From a virus: a DNA stretch of 21,446 nt. Shown here in pieces: positions 12,993 through 19,455 of the stretch. Numbering within the stretch: position 1 is the first letter of the stretch; each line of letters starts with the position of its first letter. Both the position numbers and the translations under genes were made by a program. Location: the IMG/VR virus record IMGVR_UViG_3300044613_004029, positions 1 to 21,446 of that record; one strand, written 5' to 3'. The notes beneath the pieces were generated by a model that was given only the letters and a program-made list of their open reading frames with translations, searched no databases and had not been told where the DNA came from.

Positions 12993-13559
12993 ATGAATAT
13001 ATTTTATCTAGATAAAGATCCTAAAAAATGTGCTGAAATGCACCTTGATAAACATGTGGTGAAAATGATTATCGAATACGCTCAGCTTATGTCAACGGCG
13101 CATCGTATTTTAGATGGCGAAGAATATACCGATTTAACGGCTAATGGCCGAAGAATCAAGCGTTGGCGTTTGAATGATGATCGTGAAGGTAGATTGATGA
13201 AAGCTTCACACATTAATCATCCTTCAGGTATCTGGACTCGAGCTTCTGATTCGAATTATACTTGGTTGTTTAGTATGTGGTGGTGCCTATTAACCGAATA
13301 TACTCATCGTTACGGTAAGGTTCATTCTTGCGCTAGATTGCTAAATGATTTGATGGTTTTGCCAAAAAATATTTCTGAAAAACCATTTTCTGAACCAACA
13401 CCAGCAATGCCTGATGATCGAAAAATTCCCGGCGATTCTTTGAAGTCTTATCATCAATACTATATACATAATAAGAACCACTTTGCTAAGTGGACAAAAC
13501 GTGAAATACCTGAATGGTATACTGAAGGACTAAAGCATGCCAACCTACACTCTGCGTAA
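12993..13559 (+). CDS. Conserved phage protein (LDKHVVKM family)
   Basis: A 188-aa protein with an N-terminal MNIFYLDKDPKKCAEMHLDK, then HVVKMIIEYAQLMSTAHR and, further on, NHPSGIWTRASDSNYTWLF. Uncharacterised proteins with this His-rich helical pattern are, in my recollection, widespread in large phages. Several His, Trp and Tyr residues are clustered as in an enzyme active site, but the reaction is unknown to me. It starts directly after the previous stop and overlaps the next gene by 23 nt. Confidence 0.82.
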   Translation: MNIFYLDKDPKKCAEMHLDKHVVKMIIEYAQLMSTAHRILDGEEYTDLTANGRRIKRWRLNDDREGRLMKASHINHPSGIWTRASDSNYTWLFSMWWCLLTEYTHRYGKVHSCARLLNDLMVLPKNISEKPFSEPTPAMPDDRKIPGDSLKSYHQYYIHNKNHFAKWTKREIPEWYTEGLKHANLHSA

Positions 13560-13830
13560 TAAAGAAACTGGTGATATTTTTGAAGAGAGTATGAGAATAT
13601 CCGTTTATGAGCAATACATGGTGGATAATCCACACATTGAAAGATATCACACTCCTACCGGAATCGTATCAATGCAAGGAAGTCTGGACTCAAAAACAGA
13701 CAGCACTTGGAAAGAAGTTTTATCTAAAGTAGCAGAAGCTCACCCATCAAGTCCTGTTGGTGAAAGATACGGTAAAAAAACAATCAATCAAATTAAGACA
13801 AAGGAGTTAATTAAAAAACACATAGGATAA
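13537..13830 (+). CDS. Small phage protein with FmdB-like start
   Basis: A 97-aa protein beginning MPTYTLRNKETGDIFEE, which resembles the start of FmdB-type putative regulatory proteins but lacks the zinc-binding cysteines. It has a central PHIERYHTPTGIVSMQGSLD and a C-terminal GERYGKKTINQIKTKELI. T4-like phages carry similar cysteine-less versions by my recollection. It overlaps the upstream gene by 23 nt in another frame, which is long for this genome but supported by the MPTY start. Function unknown. Confidence 0.75.
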   Translation: MPTYTLRNKETGDIFEESMRISVYEQYMVDNPHIERYHTPTGIVSMQGSLDSKTDSTWKEVLSKVAEAHPSSPVGERYGKKTINQIKTKELIKKHIG

Positions 13831-13859
13831 TTGTGAGAAAATTTTTGTCATGATAACTT
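13831..13859 (+). promoter_or_regulatory. Possible weak sigma70 promoter
   Basis: TTGTGA at 13831-13836, 17-nt spacer, TAACTT at 13854-13859 preceded by TGA (extended -10). It sits in the short gap before the 54-aa gene. Confidence 0.35.
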
Positions 13860-13876
13860 GCTGTAAAGGAGAATAT

Positions 13877-14041
13877 ATGGCGAAAACTAAAGATGTTACC
13901 AAGCGAATTGCATTAATTCAAAGATATTTTGGTAAATCAACAGCAACAGCAAAAAAAATTATGAGAAAAGAATTAAATGAGATATATCGAAGTGAAGAAA
14001 ACATGGGAGAAAAAATGGGATCGCCACCCAGAATAGTATAG
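13877..14041 (+). CDS. Small basic protein (54 aa)
   Basis: A 54-aa basic protein, start ATG 13877 behind AAAGGAGA (13866-13873). An in-frame ATG at 13850 lies within the putative promoter and lacks a ribosome-binding site. Helical segment KRIALIQRYFGKSTATAKKIMRKELNEIYR. No family recognised. It is followed after one base by the nuclease gene. Confidence 0.65.
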   Translation: MAKTKDVTKRIALIQRYFGKSTATAKKIMRKELNEIYRSEENMGEKMGSPPRIV

Positions 14042-14042
14042 A

Positions 14043-14714
14043 ATGAATTTTAATCACATAAAACTTGAATCTCTCAATTTCGATTTGGAATCAGAGACAA
14101 CAGAAAAGGGTAGGACATATAAAACGAAGGAGGGTAGGTCCTACCCATCAATCACTACAGTTCTTTCAGAGTACAATAGAAAGGCCATTTTTGAATGGCG
14201 TCGAAGAGTTGGTGAAGAAGAAGCTAATAGAATATCCAAAAAAGCTTCTGGTAGAGGAACAAAGCTTCATAATGTTTGTGAAAAATATCTGCTAAATGAA
14301 ATGTCAGATATGAAAATTAGCATGATGATGCCAGATACAAAGGAACTCTTTTTAAAGATACGACCGTTACTTGATAAAAATATTGAAGATGTTTACGGTA
14401 TAGAACAACCACTTTACAGTGATAAGTTAAGAATAGCAGGCCGTTGTGACTGTATTGCTGAGTGGGATGGTGTTCTTTCTATTGTTGACTGGAAAACAGC
14501 AAACTACAAAAAAGAAAAAGACCATATTGAAAATTACTTCATGCAAGCGGCGGGTTACGCTGTCATGTTTGAAGAAATAACTGGTATAGCAATTGACCAA
14601 ATTGTAATCGCCATTGCTGTAGAGAATGAAGATCCACAAGTTTTTATTGAACAAAAGGGTGACTATTTGCCTGGTTTAAAGGCGTACATTGATAAATATT
14701 TCTTGACAAAGTGA
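14043..14714 (+). CDS. RecB/MGME1-like PD-(D/E)XK exonuclease
   Basis: A 223-aa single-domain nuclease of the PD-(D/E)XK superfamily. Visible motifs are SITTVLSEY at 37-44, GRGTKLHNVCE at 70-80 with H76 and E80, E121, D136 (GRCDCIAEWDG), D149-x-K151 (VDWKT), and the RecB-family Q168-x3-Y172 (QAAGY). Such enzymes degrade DNA from ends or process flaps using Mg2+. T4-like marine phages carry similar proteins, which would serve recombination, host DNA breakdown or repair. The start ATG 14043 follows the upstream stop by one base. A promoter for the next gene overlaps its stop. Confidence 0.9.
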   Translation: MNFNHIKLESLNFDLESETTEKGRTYKTKEGRSYPSITTVLSEYNRKAIFEWRRRVGEEEANRISKKASGRGTKLHNVCEKYLLNEMSDMKISMMMPDTKELFLKIRPLLDKNIEDVYGIEQPLYSDKLRIAGRCDCIAEWDGVLSIVDWKTANYKKEKDHIENYFMQAAGYAVMFEEITGIAIDQIVIAIAVENEDPQVFIEQKGDYLPGLKAYIDKYFLTK

Positions 14715-14731
14715 AATTATTCTGTTATGAT
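14703..14731 (+). promoter_or_regulatory. Sigma70 promoter, extended -10
   Basis: TTGACA at 14703-14708, 17-nt spacer, TATGAT at 14726-14731 preceded by TGT. It starts the unit containing two small genes and could also transcribe the tmRNA, for which no separate promoter was seen. Confidence 0.85.
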
Positions 14732-14748
14732 CGATCAAGGATATTTAA

Positions 14749-14943
14749 ATGTTTTACGCTCTTTTCGTAACAGTAATAATTGCCGGAAGTTCTCCGACCG
14801 AAACAAAATGGAAAACTTACGATAGGTTTGAAGAGTGTTTAGAGGCAGCAACAATACTGGTAAGAGGTAGAGACAACATCACCGCAAGATGTGTGAGAGT
14901 TGAAAGTAAAAATAATGGAGTGAACAATGACAAAAGCATGTAG
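14749..14943 (+). CDS. Small protein with hydrophobic N-terminus (64 aa)
   Basis: A 64-aa protein with an N-terminal hydrophobic stretch (MFYALFVTVIIAGS) that may be a signal peptide or membrane anchor. It is followed by a polar domain with two cysteines (EECLEAA and ARCVRVE) that could form a disulfide outside the cytoplasm. Start ATG 14749 has AAGGA at 14737-14741. Similar short secreted-looking proteins are common in phages; function unknown. It overlaps the next gene by 17 nt. Confidence 0.68.
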   Translation: MFYALFVTVIIAGSSPTETKWKTYDRFEECLEAATILVRGRDNITARCVRVESKNNGVNNDKSM

Positions 14944-15394
14944 AGTGGTATTAAGAGCCGGAAAATTTTGTGATCCTGAGTGGGCTGAACCATGGCTTAT
15001 CACTGTAGACAATGGTGGATGTCCAACAGATGAAGATGGTACAACAGAATGGGGAACTTGTCATGAAAAAGTTGGGTATAATGATAGCACCCGATGGTGG
15101 TGGTCAAAAAGAAATGACAATGTATGGGGTGATGTAGACGGACAAATTCTTGAACAAGGAAAATACATTGTATCTTTTTCCGTTTTTAATCCATCTATGG
15201 GATATCCAATAGCTTTGATTAATGACGGTGGTATGGGAACTGCTGCATTTGATGAAACGAAATATGACTCCGTTCGTTTGAGTGAAGGTGAATCTCATTC
15301 ATGGAATGTTAATGGAACTATACATACAATAAAAAGATTATCTGATACAGATAATAAAGAATTTGAGTTTTGGGTAGCAGTTGATAAGGTTTGA
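14927..15394 (+). CDS. Unknown protein preceding the tmRNA (155 aa)
   Basis: A 155-aa acidic, Trp- and Gly-rich protein, with TRWWWSKRNDNVWGDVDG near residues 55-72 and a beta-rich remainder (KYIVSFSVFNP, SHSWNVNGTIHTIKR). The composition suggests an all-beta fold, such as a binding or virion-associated domain, but I recognise no family. The start is ATG 14927, overlapping the upstream gene. The gene ends about 10 nt before the first element of the tmRNA, so both may be co-transcribed. Confidence 0.72.
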   Translation: MTKACRVVLRAGKFCDPEWAEPWLITVDNGGCPTDEDGTTEWGTCHEKVGYNDSTRWWWSKRNDNVWGDVDGQILEQGKYIVSFSVFNPSMGYPIALINDGGMGTAAFDETKYDSVRLSEGESHSWNVNGTIHTIKRLSDTDNKEFEFWVAVDKV

Positions 15395-15403
15395 ATTGTT
15401 GTA

Positions 15404-15459
15404 ATCCCTTCAAAGTGAAGGCATTCTGGACGTGGGTTCGACTCCCACCTGGTCCACCA
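15404..15459 (+). ncRNA. tmRNA acceptor piece (3' part of the mature molecule)
   Basis: It begins with a possible hairpin CCTTCA/TGAAGG (15407-15421), then a strand that can partly pair with the coding piece as P2 (TTCT 15424-15427 with AGAA 15582-15585). The T stem is 15432-15436 with 15444-15448, loop TTCGACT. It ends with acceptor strand 15449-15455, A15456 and CCA 15457-15459. The 5' boundary is a guess. Confidence 0.85.
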
Positions 15460-15546
15460 GAAGTGTTGTTTAGGGTGATATGTAAGAGTTTAACAAGACT
15501 CTGAGGATTGGAATTCCCGACCTGTGAACAGCAGGACACTTCTGAT
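15460..15546 (+). other. Intervening segment removed from permuted tmRNA precursor
   Basis: These 87 nt separate the mature 3' end from the mature 5' end. AGAAGTGT (15459-15466) pairs with ACACTTCT (15536-15543), extending the acceptor stem in the precursor. Cleavage at both ends by host tRNA-processing enzymes (RNase P at 15546/15547) is expected. No tRNA or ORF was found inside. Confidence 0.75.
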
Positions 15547-15716
15547 GGGCCAGACATGGTTTCGACAGGGTGAGATAGTGGAGAAGGCAACACGAAAGGC
15601 GACGGACGTAATCCGAGCAAAACAAGTAAACGCAAACGATGAGCGTTACGCTCTAGCTGCCTAAAATAGCTAGATGAGGGTTCGCAAGGTGTGCCTTATA
15701 ACCAAAACACCTTGCA
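15547..15716 (+). ncRNA. tmRNA coding piece (5' part, with tag ORF)
   Basis: Mature 5' end G15547. A small hairpin CGGA/TCCG (15603-15615) lies before the tag, where PK1 is expected. The resume codon GCA is 15632-15634 and the tag codons encode A-A-N-D-E-R-Y-A-L-A-A when the alanine from tmRNA is counted first; the stop TAA is 15662-15664. P5 is CTAGCT (15653-15658) with AGCTAG (15668-15673), stop in its loop. The 3' pseudoknot is GGTT (15679-15682) with AACC (15700-15703), and GCAAGGTGT (15684-15692) with ACACCTTGC (15707-15715). A T-run follows at 15720-15724. Confidence 0.9.
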
Positions 15717-15740
15717 TCATTTTTGTAAGTGAGATAAATT

Positions 15741-16109
15741 ATGAGACTTGACGGTAAAGTTAAAAAAGGTTGGGGTCACGAAGAAATTTGGTGCACCAAC
15801 GACAAATACTGTGGTAAGATGATGCATTTCAATGAGGGTGCTAAGTTTAGTATGCATTTTCATGCTGAGAAAGATGAAACTTGGTATATTCTATCTGGAG
15901 AATTTCAAGTAAACTGGATAGATACTAAAACTGCCGAAGTGAAAAGTTCCAGATTAACACCAGGAATGACTTGGCACAATCCTCCTTTATTTCCTCATCA
16001 ACTCATTTGTTTTGTAAAAGGAACAGTAATAGAAGTTTCCACTCCCGATTCTGTTGAAGATAATCATCGGGTTTTTCCTGGAGATTCTCAAGTTAATCAC
16101 AAGGTATAA
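15741..16109 (+). CDS. Single-domain cupin protein
   Basis: A 122-aa cupin with typical metal ligands H39, H41, E46 (MHFHAEKDETWYIL) and H86 (FPHQL). Close in style to the cupin domain of mannose-6-phosphate isomerase/GDP-mannose pyrophosphorylase or to small sugar-binding cupins. It may isomerise a sugar phosphate or simply bind a metabolite. The sugar cassette at 3657-6382 makes a carbohydrate link attractive but unproven. The Shine-Dalgarno is weak (GTGAG, 15727-15731). It is the first gene after the tmRNA and is followed by a GTG start after 2 nt. Confidence 0.85.
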   Translation: MRLDGKVKKGWGHEEIWCTNDKYCGKMMHFNEGAKFSMHFHAEKDETWYILSGEFQVNWIDTKTAEVKSSRLTPGMTWHNPPLFPHQLICFVKGTVIEVSTPDSVEDNHRVFPGDSQVNHKV

Positions 16110-16111
16110 AA

Positions 16112-16780
16112 GTGAAAGTCTATTCGTCAAATTATCGTAATCATTGGATTTCTCCATATACAATACTGGAGAAAGTTTTCTTTTGGCGTGAAATTGATTA
16201 TGATGAGCCAATCATCAAAAAACTCTCAGATATTCTTCACCCGTTTTCTAACGCATGGATGAAGTTTCTTGACTTTGTTCATCCACGAATTCAATATGTT
16301 AAGATTGATTATTGGGATGTGTGGAATATGGATCACACACTCTCACCAATCATTCTTCCGATGTTGAAGAAACTCAGAGAAACAAAACATGGTTCTGGCT
16401 TTGTTGATTTAGAAGATGTACCGCCACATCTTCGTTACACAACAAAAGAAGATTGGGATTCACAAAAATCATTTGATTTCTATAGTGAACATGAAATCAA
16501 AGAAGGTGAAGCAGATATTCATGCACGTTGGAACTGGGTACTTGATGAAATGATTTTTGCCTTTGAGCATCTTGTTGATGATTCATGGGAACAAGAATAT
16601 AGTTCGGGTGAAATTGATTACAAGTTTGTCAAGAATGAAGATAATCCACACTCGTCTACTATGGAATATGGACCTAATCACACATATGTTTGTGACTATG
16701 ACGGTTTACGCAAGGTGTATGAGCGTATAGATAATGGACTGCGTTTGTTTGGCAAATACTACCGTAACTTGTGGGATTGA
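16112..16780 (+). CDS. Conserved T4-like phage protein of unknown function
   Basis: A 222-aa protein with a GTG start. The centre and end, VKIDYWDVWNMDHTLSPIIL, LKKLRETKHGSGFVDLEDVP, WNWVLDEMIFAFEHL and IDNGLRLFGKYYRNLWD, match a protein I recall from many T4-like phages, including cyanophages, annotated only as hypothetical. It is rich in Trp and Asp, with no signal peptide or catalytic motif. Strong conservation across distant phages suggests a core role. It is followed by a 77-nt leader region with its own structure. Confidence 0.87.
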   Translation: MKVYSSNYRNHWISPYTILEKVFFWREIDYDEPIIKKLSDILHPFSNAWMKFLDFVHPRIQYVKIDYWDVWNMDHTLSPIILPMLKKLRETKHGSGFVDLEDVPPHLRYTTKEDWDSQKSFDFYSEHEIKEGEADIHARWNWVLDEMIFAFEHLVDDSWEQEYSSGEIDYKFVKNEDNPHSSTMEYGPNHTYVCDYDGLRKVYERIDNGLRLFGKYYRNLWD

Positions 16781-16857
16781 ACGAATAAAATCACTAAATA
16801 TATGTACTGGCACCACACACACTTCGCCAGTAAACACACACAACACAGGAGAAGCAA
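16777..16857 (+). promoter_or_regulatory. Leader with possible promoter, stem-loop and CA-rich tract
   Basis: TTGAAC 16777-16782 and TATATG 16799-16804 (16-nt spacer) form a weak promoter candidate. TACTGGC (16805-16811) pairs with GCCAGTA (16826-16832). The loop and downstream stretch are CA repeats, leaving AGGAG (16848-16852) unpaired before the ATG at 16858. Confidence 0.4.
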
Positions 16858-17130
16858 ATGAGTAATCTGACACCGTTCGAGATTCGTCTTGAACTTCTAA
16901 AAATGGCAAAAGACCTTTTGTTGGAAGAGTATCACTCCAACAAAGATCGCCTAATCAATGAATGGCAAGTAAAGGTAGAGTCCGCTAAACTAAACGGGCA
17001 AGCAATACCTGAACATCCAGCCTTTCCAACTTATCCCTCAGAAAACGATATCATTACCAAAGCAATGTCTTTGAATGGATTCGTTTCGAACATTACAGCA
17101 GAAAAATCACAGAGCAAAAAATCTGCCTGA
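16858..17130 (+). CDS. Small conserved phage protein (90 aa)
   Basis: A 90-aa protein, start ATG 16858 behind AGGAG. The N-terminal half is a helix (PFEIRLELLKMAKDLLLEEYH, then DRLINEWQVKVE), followed by a Pro-rich EHPAFPTYPSENDII and a basic Ser/Lys tail. I recall similar small proteins in T4-like marine phages; function unknown. A hairpin separates it from the endolysin gene, but no promoter is seen there. Confidence 0.78.
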   Translation: MSNLTPFEIRLELLKMAKDLLLEEYHSNKDRLINEWQVKVESAKLNGQAIPEHPAFPTYPSENDIITKAMSLNGFVSNITAEKSQSKKSA

Positions 17131-17137
17131 TGGGACC

Positions 17138-17157
17138 GAGTGTGCTCCGGCACACTC
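17138..17157 (+). other. Intercistronic hairpin
   Basis: GAGTGTGC (17138-17145), loop TCCG, GCACACTC (17150-17157): eight perfect pairs with a stable tetraloop but no T-run. Likely an mRNA processing or stability element, or a weak terminator, between the 90-aa gene and the endolysin. Confidence 0.55.
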
Positions 17158-17176
17158 CTAACTTATAGGAGAAAGT

Positions 17177-17728
17177 ATGCGTTACATCACACTATTACTT
17201 TGTAGTATATTTGCGGCATTTATTCTTTATGTTGGTCACGCCGCAGCGCAAATAAACATACCAGTTGATCCAAAAGTTCAACTAGAAGATTTATCACCGC
17301 AAGCAAGATCGGAAGTCGAATGTCTTGCACAGAACATGTATTTCGAAGCCGGTCTAGAACCAAGACTTGGACAAATCGCCGTAGCATTTGTTACACACAA
17401 TCGTATGCAATCTGGAGTTTTTCCAGACACATACTGTGGCGTAGTAAAACAAAAAGTCGGTACAGTTTGCCAGTTCTCATGGGTGTGCGAAAATCGCCCA
17501 AAGGATATGATGCGAAAAGGACTCTTGACAACTGAGACTAATTCGTTGTATAATAGTGTAACTGAATTAGCGTTGTCGTTCTACCTTTATACTGAAAAGT
17601 TTAAAGATCCAACAAGAGGAGCTTTATTCTTTCACGCTAACTATGTGAAACCGGGTTGGAATAATATGAGATACACTACACAGATAGGTAGACATTTATT
17701 CTACAACAAGGTAAAGAAAAGTTCGTAA
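17177..17728 (+). CDS. SleB-type cell-wall hydrolase, signal-peptide endolysin
   Basis: A 183-aa protein with an N-terminal Sec signal (hydrophobic residues 4-20, AHAAA region near 20-25) and a SleB/Hydrolase_2 domain: CLAQNMYFEAGLEP at 49-62 with the likely catalytic E57, GQIAVAFVTHNRM at 65-77, FPDTYCGVV at 82-90, and CQFSWVCEN at 98-106. The family cleaves peptidoglycan glycan strands (lytic transglycosylase type). As a phage protein it is most likely the endolysin, exported by the host Sec system and hence not fully dependent on a holin. Start ATG 17177 has AGGAG (17167-17171). A small membrane protein follows. Confidence 0.88.
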   Translation: MRYITLLLCSIFAAFILYVGHAAAQINIPVDPKVQLEDLSPQARSEVECLAQNMYFEAGLEPRLGQIAVAFVTHNRMQSGVFPDTYCGVVKQKVGTVCQFSWVCENRPKDMMRKGLLTTETNSLYNSVTELALSFYLYTEKFKDPTRGALFFHANYVKPGWNNMRYTTQIGRHLFYNKVKKSS

Positions 17729-17754
17729 TTTTATCAAGTGAAAAGGAGAAAGTG

Positions 17755-17988
17755 ATGGAGAAAGGATTGAGTAGTATAACCACAGTATCAATTGCTATGA
17801 TTTCGATTACTTTGGTTTTACTTTCAATCGTTGCAGCTGTTTGTATTTACGGCCTTAACGAGCGTAAACTTATGGCAGCAAACATTGAAAATGCTATTGC
17901 AAAAGGGGTGGATCCCCTTTCTGTTAGATGTTCATACGCTAAAAGTGATGACATTGTTTGTATAGCTCATGCTTCTAATCGTAAATAA
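17755..17988 (+). CDS. Small single-pass membrane protein
   Basis: A 77-aa protein with one transmembrane helix (about residues 9-34, SIAMISITLVLLSIVAAVCIYG), then NIENAIAKGVDPLSVRCSYA and a C-terminal DIVCIAHAS. Similar short membrane proteins with a KGVDPxxVRCxYA motif are, as I recall, frequent in marine T4-like phages. Position directly after the endolysin raises a lysis role (holin, antiholin or pinholin-like), but this is inference from context. GTG at 17752 is an alternative start; AAAGGAG spacing fits ATG 17755 better. Confidence 0.78.
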   Translation: MEKGLSSITTVSIAMISITLVLLSIVAAVCIYGLNERKLMAANIENAIAKGVDPLSVRCSYAKSDDIVCIAHASNRK

Positions 17989-18000
17989 AGGAGATATATT

Positions 18001-18273
18001 ATGGCAGTTCAGCAGTTATCAGTTAATGTGTTATCCAATCCAAAAGATCGAGAAAGCCTTCTTACTGCATTAAAAGAGTGCTCTGATTCTATGGTCAGGA
18101 TGGAAGCAGAAAAAGAATTTATTCGTGAAGTTGTTACGAATACTTCCAAAAATTTGCAACTACCAAAAAAGATTGTATCTAAGATGGTTAAAGTATATCA
18201 TAAACAAAACTATGATGAAGAAGTTGCTACACATGAGCAATTCGAAACTCTTTACGAAACGGTGGTAAAATAA
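18001..18273 (+). CDS. dsbA: DsbA-like double-stranded DNA-binding protein
   Basis: A 90-aa protein that aligns by eye with T4 DsbA (89 aa), notably in the C-terminal half: LPKKIVSKMVKVYHKQNYDEE and ETLYETVVK versus the T4 LYHKDNRD and LYDTVF segments. T4 DsbA binds double-stranded DNA near late promoters and aids late transcription. It sits two genes upstream of gp33, consistent with that role. AAGGAG Shine-Dalgarno at 17988-17993. Its stop shares a base with the next ATG. Confidence 0.82.
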   Translation: MAVQQLSVNVLSNPKDRESLLTALKECSDSMVRMEAEKEFIREVVTNTSKNLQLPKKIVSKMVKVYHKQNYDEEVATHEQFETLYETVVK

Positions 18274-18641
18274 TGCCTAAATTCTATCTTGAATGTGAAA
18301 GTTGGGATGGTTTCAAAAATACTGTAACATTTGAAGCCGAATTTCTCGAAACTATTAGAGAAAATGTTGACCTGTTTCTCAAAGGTGCAGGATTTGTTCT
18401 TGATGAAAACATTGATGAAAATGAAAACTTAGAAGATGAAATCTACCTTGAACCAGAATATAATCCAGATGTATTCTCTCATATGGTAAACGATCTGTCC
18501 ACAAATCCAATTACGATGGACAAAATTGATGGTGAAACTTTCATTCTGGATGATGATCCTGTTTGCCCTGTTTGCAAATTACCAAAAGAAGTCATGAGCC
18601 GTCATAAGTGCTTTGAAGAAAACTGTGGATTAAACGGATAA
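18273..18641 (+). CDS. Acidic protein with C-terminal zinc-ribbon-like motif
   Basis: A 122-aa very acidic protein. The N-terminal half is beta-rich (FYLECESWDGFKNTVTFEAEF). The C-terminus has C98-x2-C101 and C113-x4-C118 with H111 nearby (CPVCKLP ... RHKCFEENCG), likely binding one zinc. Lying between dsbA and gene 33, joined to both by TAATG overlaps, it may belong to late transcription or replication, but I recognise no T4 counterpart. Confidence 0.75.
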   Translation: MPKFYLECESWDGFKNTVTFEAEFLETIRENVDLFLKGAGFVLDENIDENENLEDEIYLEPEYNPDVFSHMVNDLSTNPITMDKIDGETFILDDDPVCPVCKLPKEVMSRHKCFEENCGLNG

Positions 18642-18865
18642 TGCCAACAAGAGAAGAAATGGCTAAATTCGCCAAGGCTATCGATTCTTTGGTTGCCAGA
18701 ACAGACTATAATTATATTGAAGCTATAGTTGAATATTGTAAAGAAACAGGACTTGAACTTGAAGTTGCTGCCACTCTTGTCAATCAAAATTTGAAAGCTA
18801 AGATTGAGAATGATGCTATGGATAATAACATGCTAAAAGAGAAAGGGTCTAGATTGCCAATATGA
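18641..18865 (+). CDS. 33: gp33-like late-transcription coactivator
   Basis: A 74-aa protein whose core (YNYIEAIVEYCKETGLELE ... NLKAKIENDAMDNNML) follows T4 gp33 (SYLEATTAFLEENSI ... IIEKIQSEAIDENLL). gp33 bridges RNA polymerase and the gp45 sliding clamp to activate late promoters. It is shorter than T4 gp33 (112 aa), lacking much of the N-terminal region, as in other marine T4-like phages by my recollection. It ends in a hydrophobic RLPI where T4 has its clamp-binding tail. It overlaps gene 59 by ATGA, an adjacency also found in T4. Confidence 0.78.
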   Translation: MPTREEMAKFAKAIDSLVARTDYNYIEAIVEYCKETGLELEVAATLVNQNLKAKIENDAMDNNMLKEKGSRLPI

Positions 18866-19455
18866 CGGGATACGAAACATTCGGTTTATATCAAGCAATC
18901 AAACTCCACTTTTCTCAAGAATCTTATGACTTCTTCAAATATAATGGTAAGTCTAATGTCAGTTTAAATTCCTTTGATAATCGTAAAGACAAATATCATT
19001 TTCATAAATTATCTCGGCGTTACTCGGATAAAGATGATATGATTGAGTTTATTGTGTCTAACTTTGTCGAGAATGAAAAAACTTGGGTCGGCTCGCTTCT
19101 ACAAGATGAAGCTGAAATGAACTATCGAAAACATCAAAAGGTAGTTCAATCACTTTCATACATGTTTGAAAACGATTGTAAAAGTATTTTCGAAGGCATA
19201 GAAGATCCAAATGTTGTATTAAAAACTGACGGTGATTATCCTATTCTTTTGAAGAGTGCCTTGAGAAAAGAAATTCATATTGAGAGTCTTTGCTTGTTGA
19301 ACAATATTTTAAACTTTATACCTGTTTGGTCAAAGAAAATCAATGATACGATTCATTGGCCAAATTTCAGGATTAAAGTTTTAAAGTATACTCCTTTTTT
19401 ACCAAAAGACGCCACAAAGTATAAACTAATATTGAAGAAAGTAATTGATAAATGA
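18862..19455 (+). CDS. 59: gp59-like helicase loader
   Basis: A 197-aa protein aligning by eye with T4 gp59 (217 aa) across its length: GLYQAIKLHFSQESYDFFKYN, then RKDKYHFHKLSRRYSDKDDMIEFIVSNFVENEKTWVG, and C-terminal segments IHWPNFRIKVLKY and ATKYKLILKKVI. gp59 loads the gp41 helicase onto gp32-coated single-stranded DNA at forks and recombination intermediates. Its location between genes 33 and 32 supports the call. It overlaps the HAD gene by ATGA at 19452-19455. Confidence 0.9.
   Translation: MTGYETFGLYQAIKLHFSQESYDFFKYNGKSNVSLNSFDNRKDKYHFHKLSRRYSDKDDMIEFIVSNFVENEKTWVGSLLQDEAEMNYRKHQKVVQSLSYMFENDCKSIFEGIEDPNVVLKTDGDYPILLKSALRKEIHIESLCLLNNILNFIPVWSKKINDTIHWPNFRIKVLKYTPFLPKDATKYKLILKKVIDK

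Larger units (their letters stand above)
15404..15716 (+). ncRNA. ssrA: Circularly permuted two-piece tmRNA gene
   Basis: tmRNA with its 3' (acceptor) part encoded upstream of its 5' (coding) part. The tRNA-like acceptor stem forms between GGGCCAG (15547-15553) and CTGGTCC (15449-15455), seven pairs with one G-U, followed by discriminator A and encoded CCA ending at 15459. The 5' part has the tmRNA-type GACATGGTTTCGAC. The T arm is GTGGG-TTCGACT-CCCAC. The tag reads ANDERYALAA, with a stop in the P5 loop. A pseudoknot follows. tmRNA with SmpB rescues stalled ribosomes and tags nascent chains for Clp proteolysis. Permuted genes of this kind are known in alphaproteobacteria, some betaproteobacteria and cyanobacteria. 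No dedicated promoter was recognised. Outer ends are approximate. Confidence 0.93.

Noticed and set aside
15460-15546. Possible tRNA within the tmRNA intervening segment
   Set aside because: Small helices and a GGAATTCC palindrome exist, but no complete set of acceptor, D, anticodon and T arms could be drawn, and there is no TTCRA-type T loop.
15318-15635. 105-codon open frame on the - strand across the tmRNA
   Set aside because: It is the reverse complement of the tmRNA; the GGSRTHVQ-like string comes from the conserved T arm and is a well-known false protein call over tRNA-like genes.
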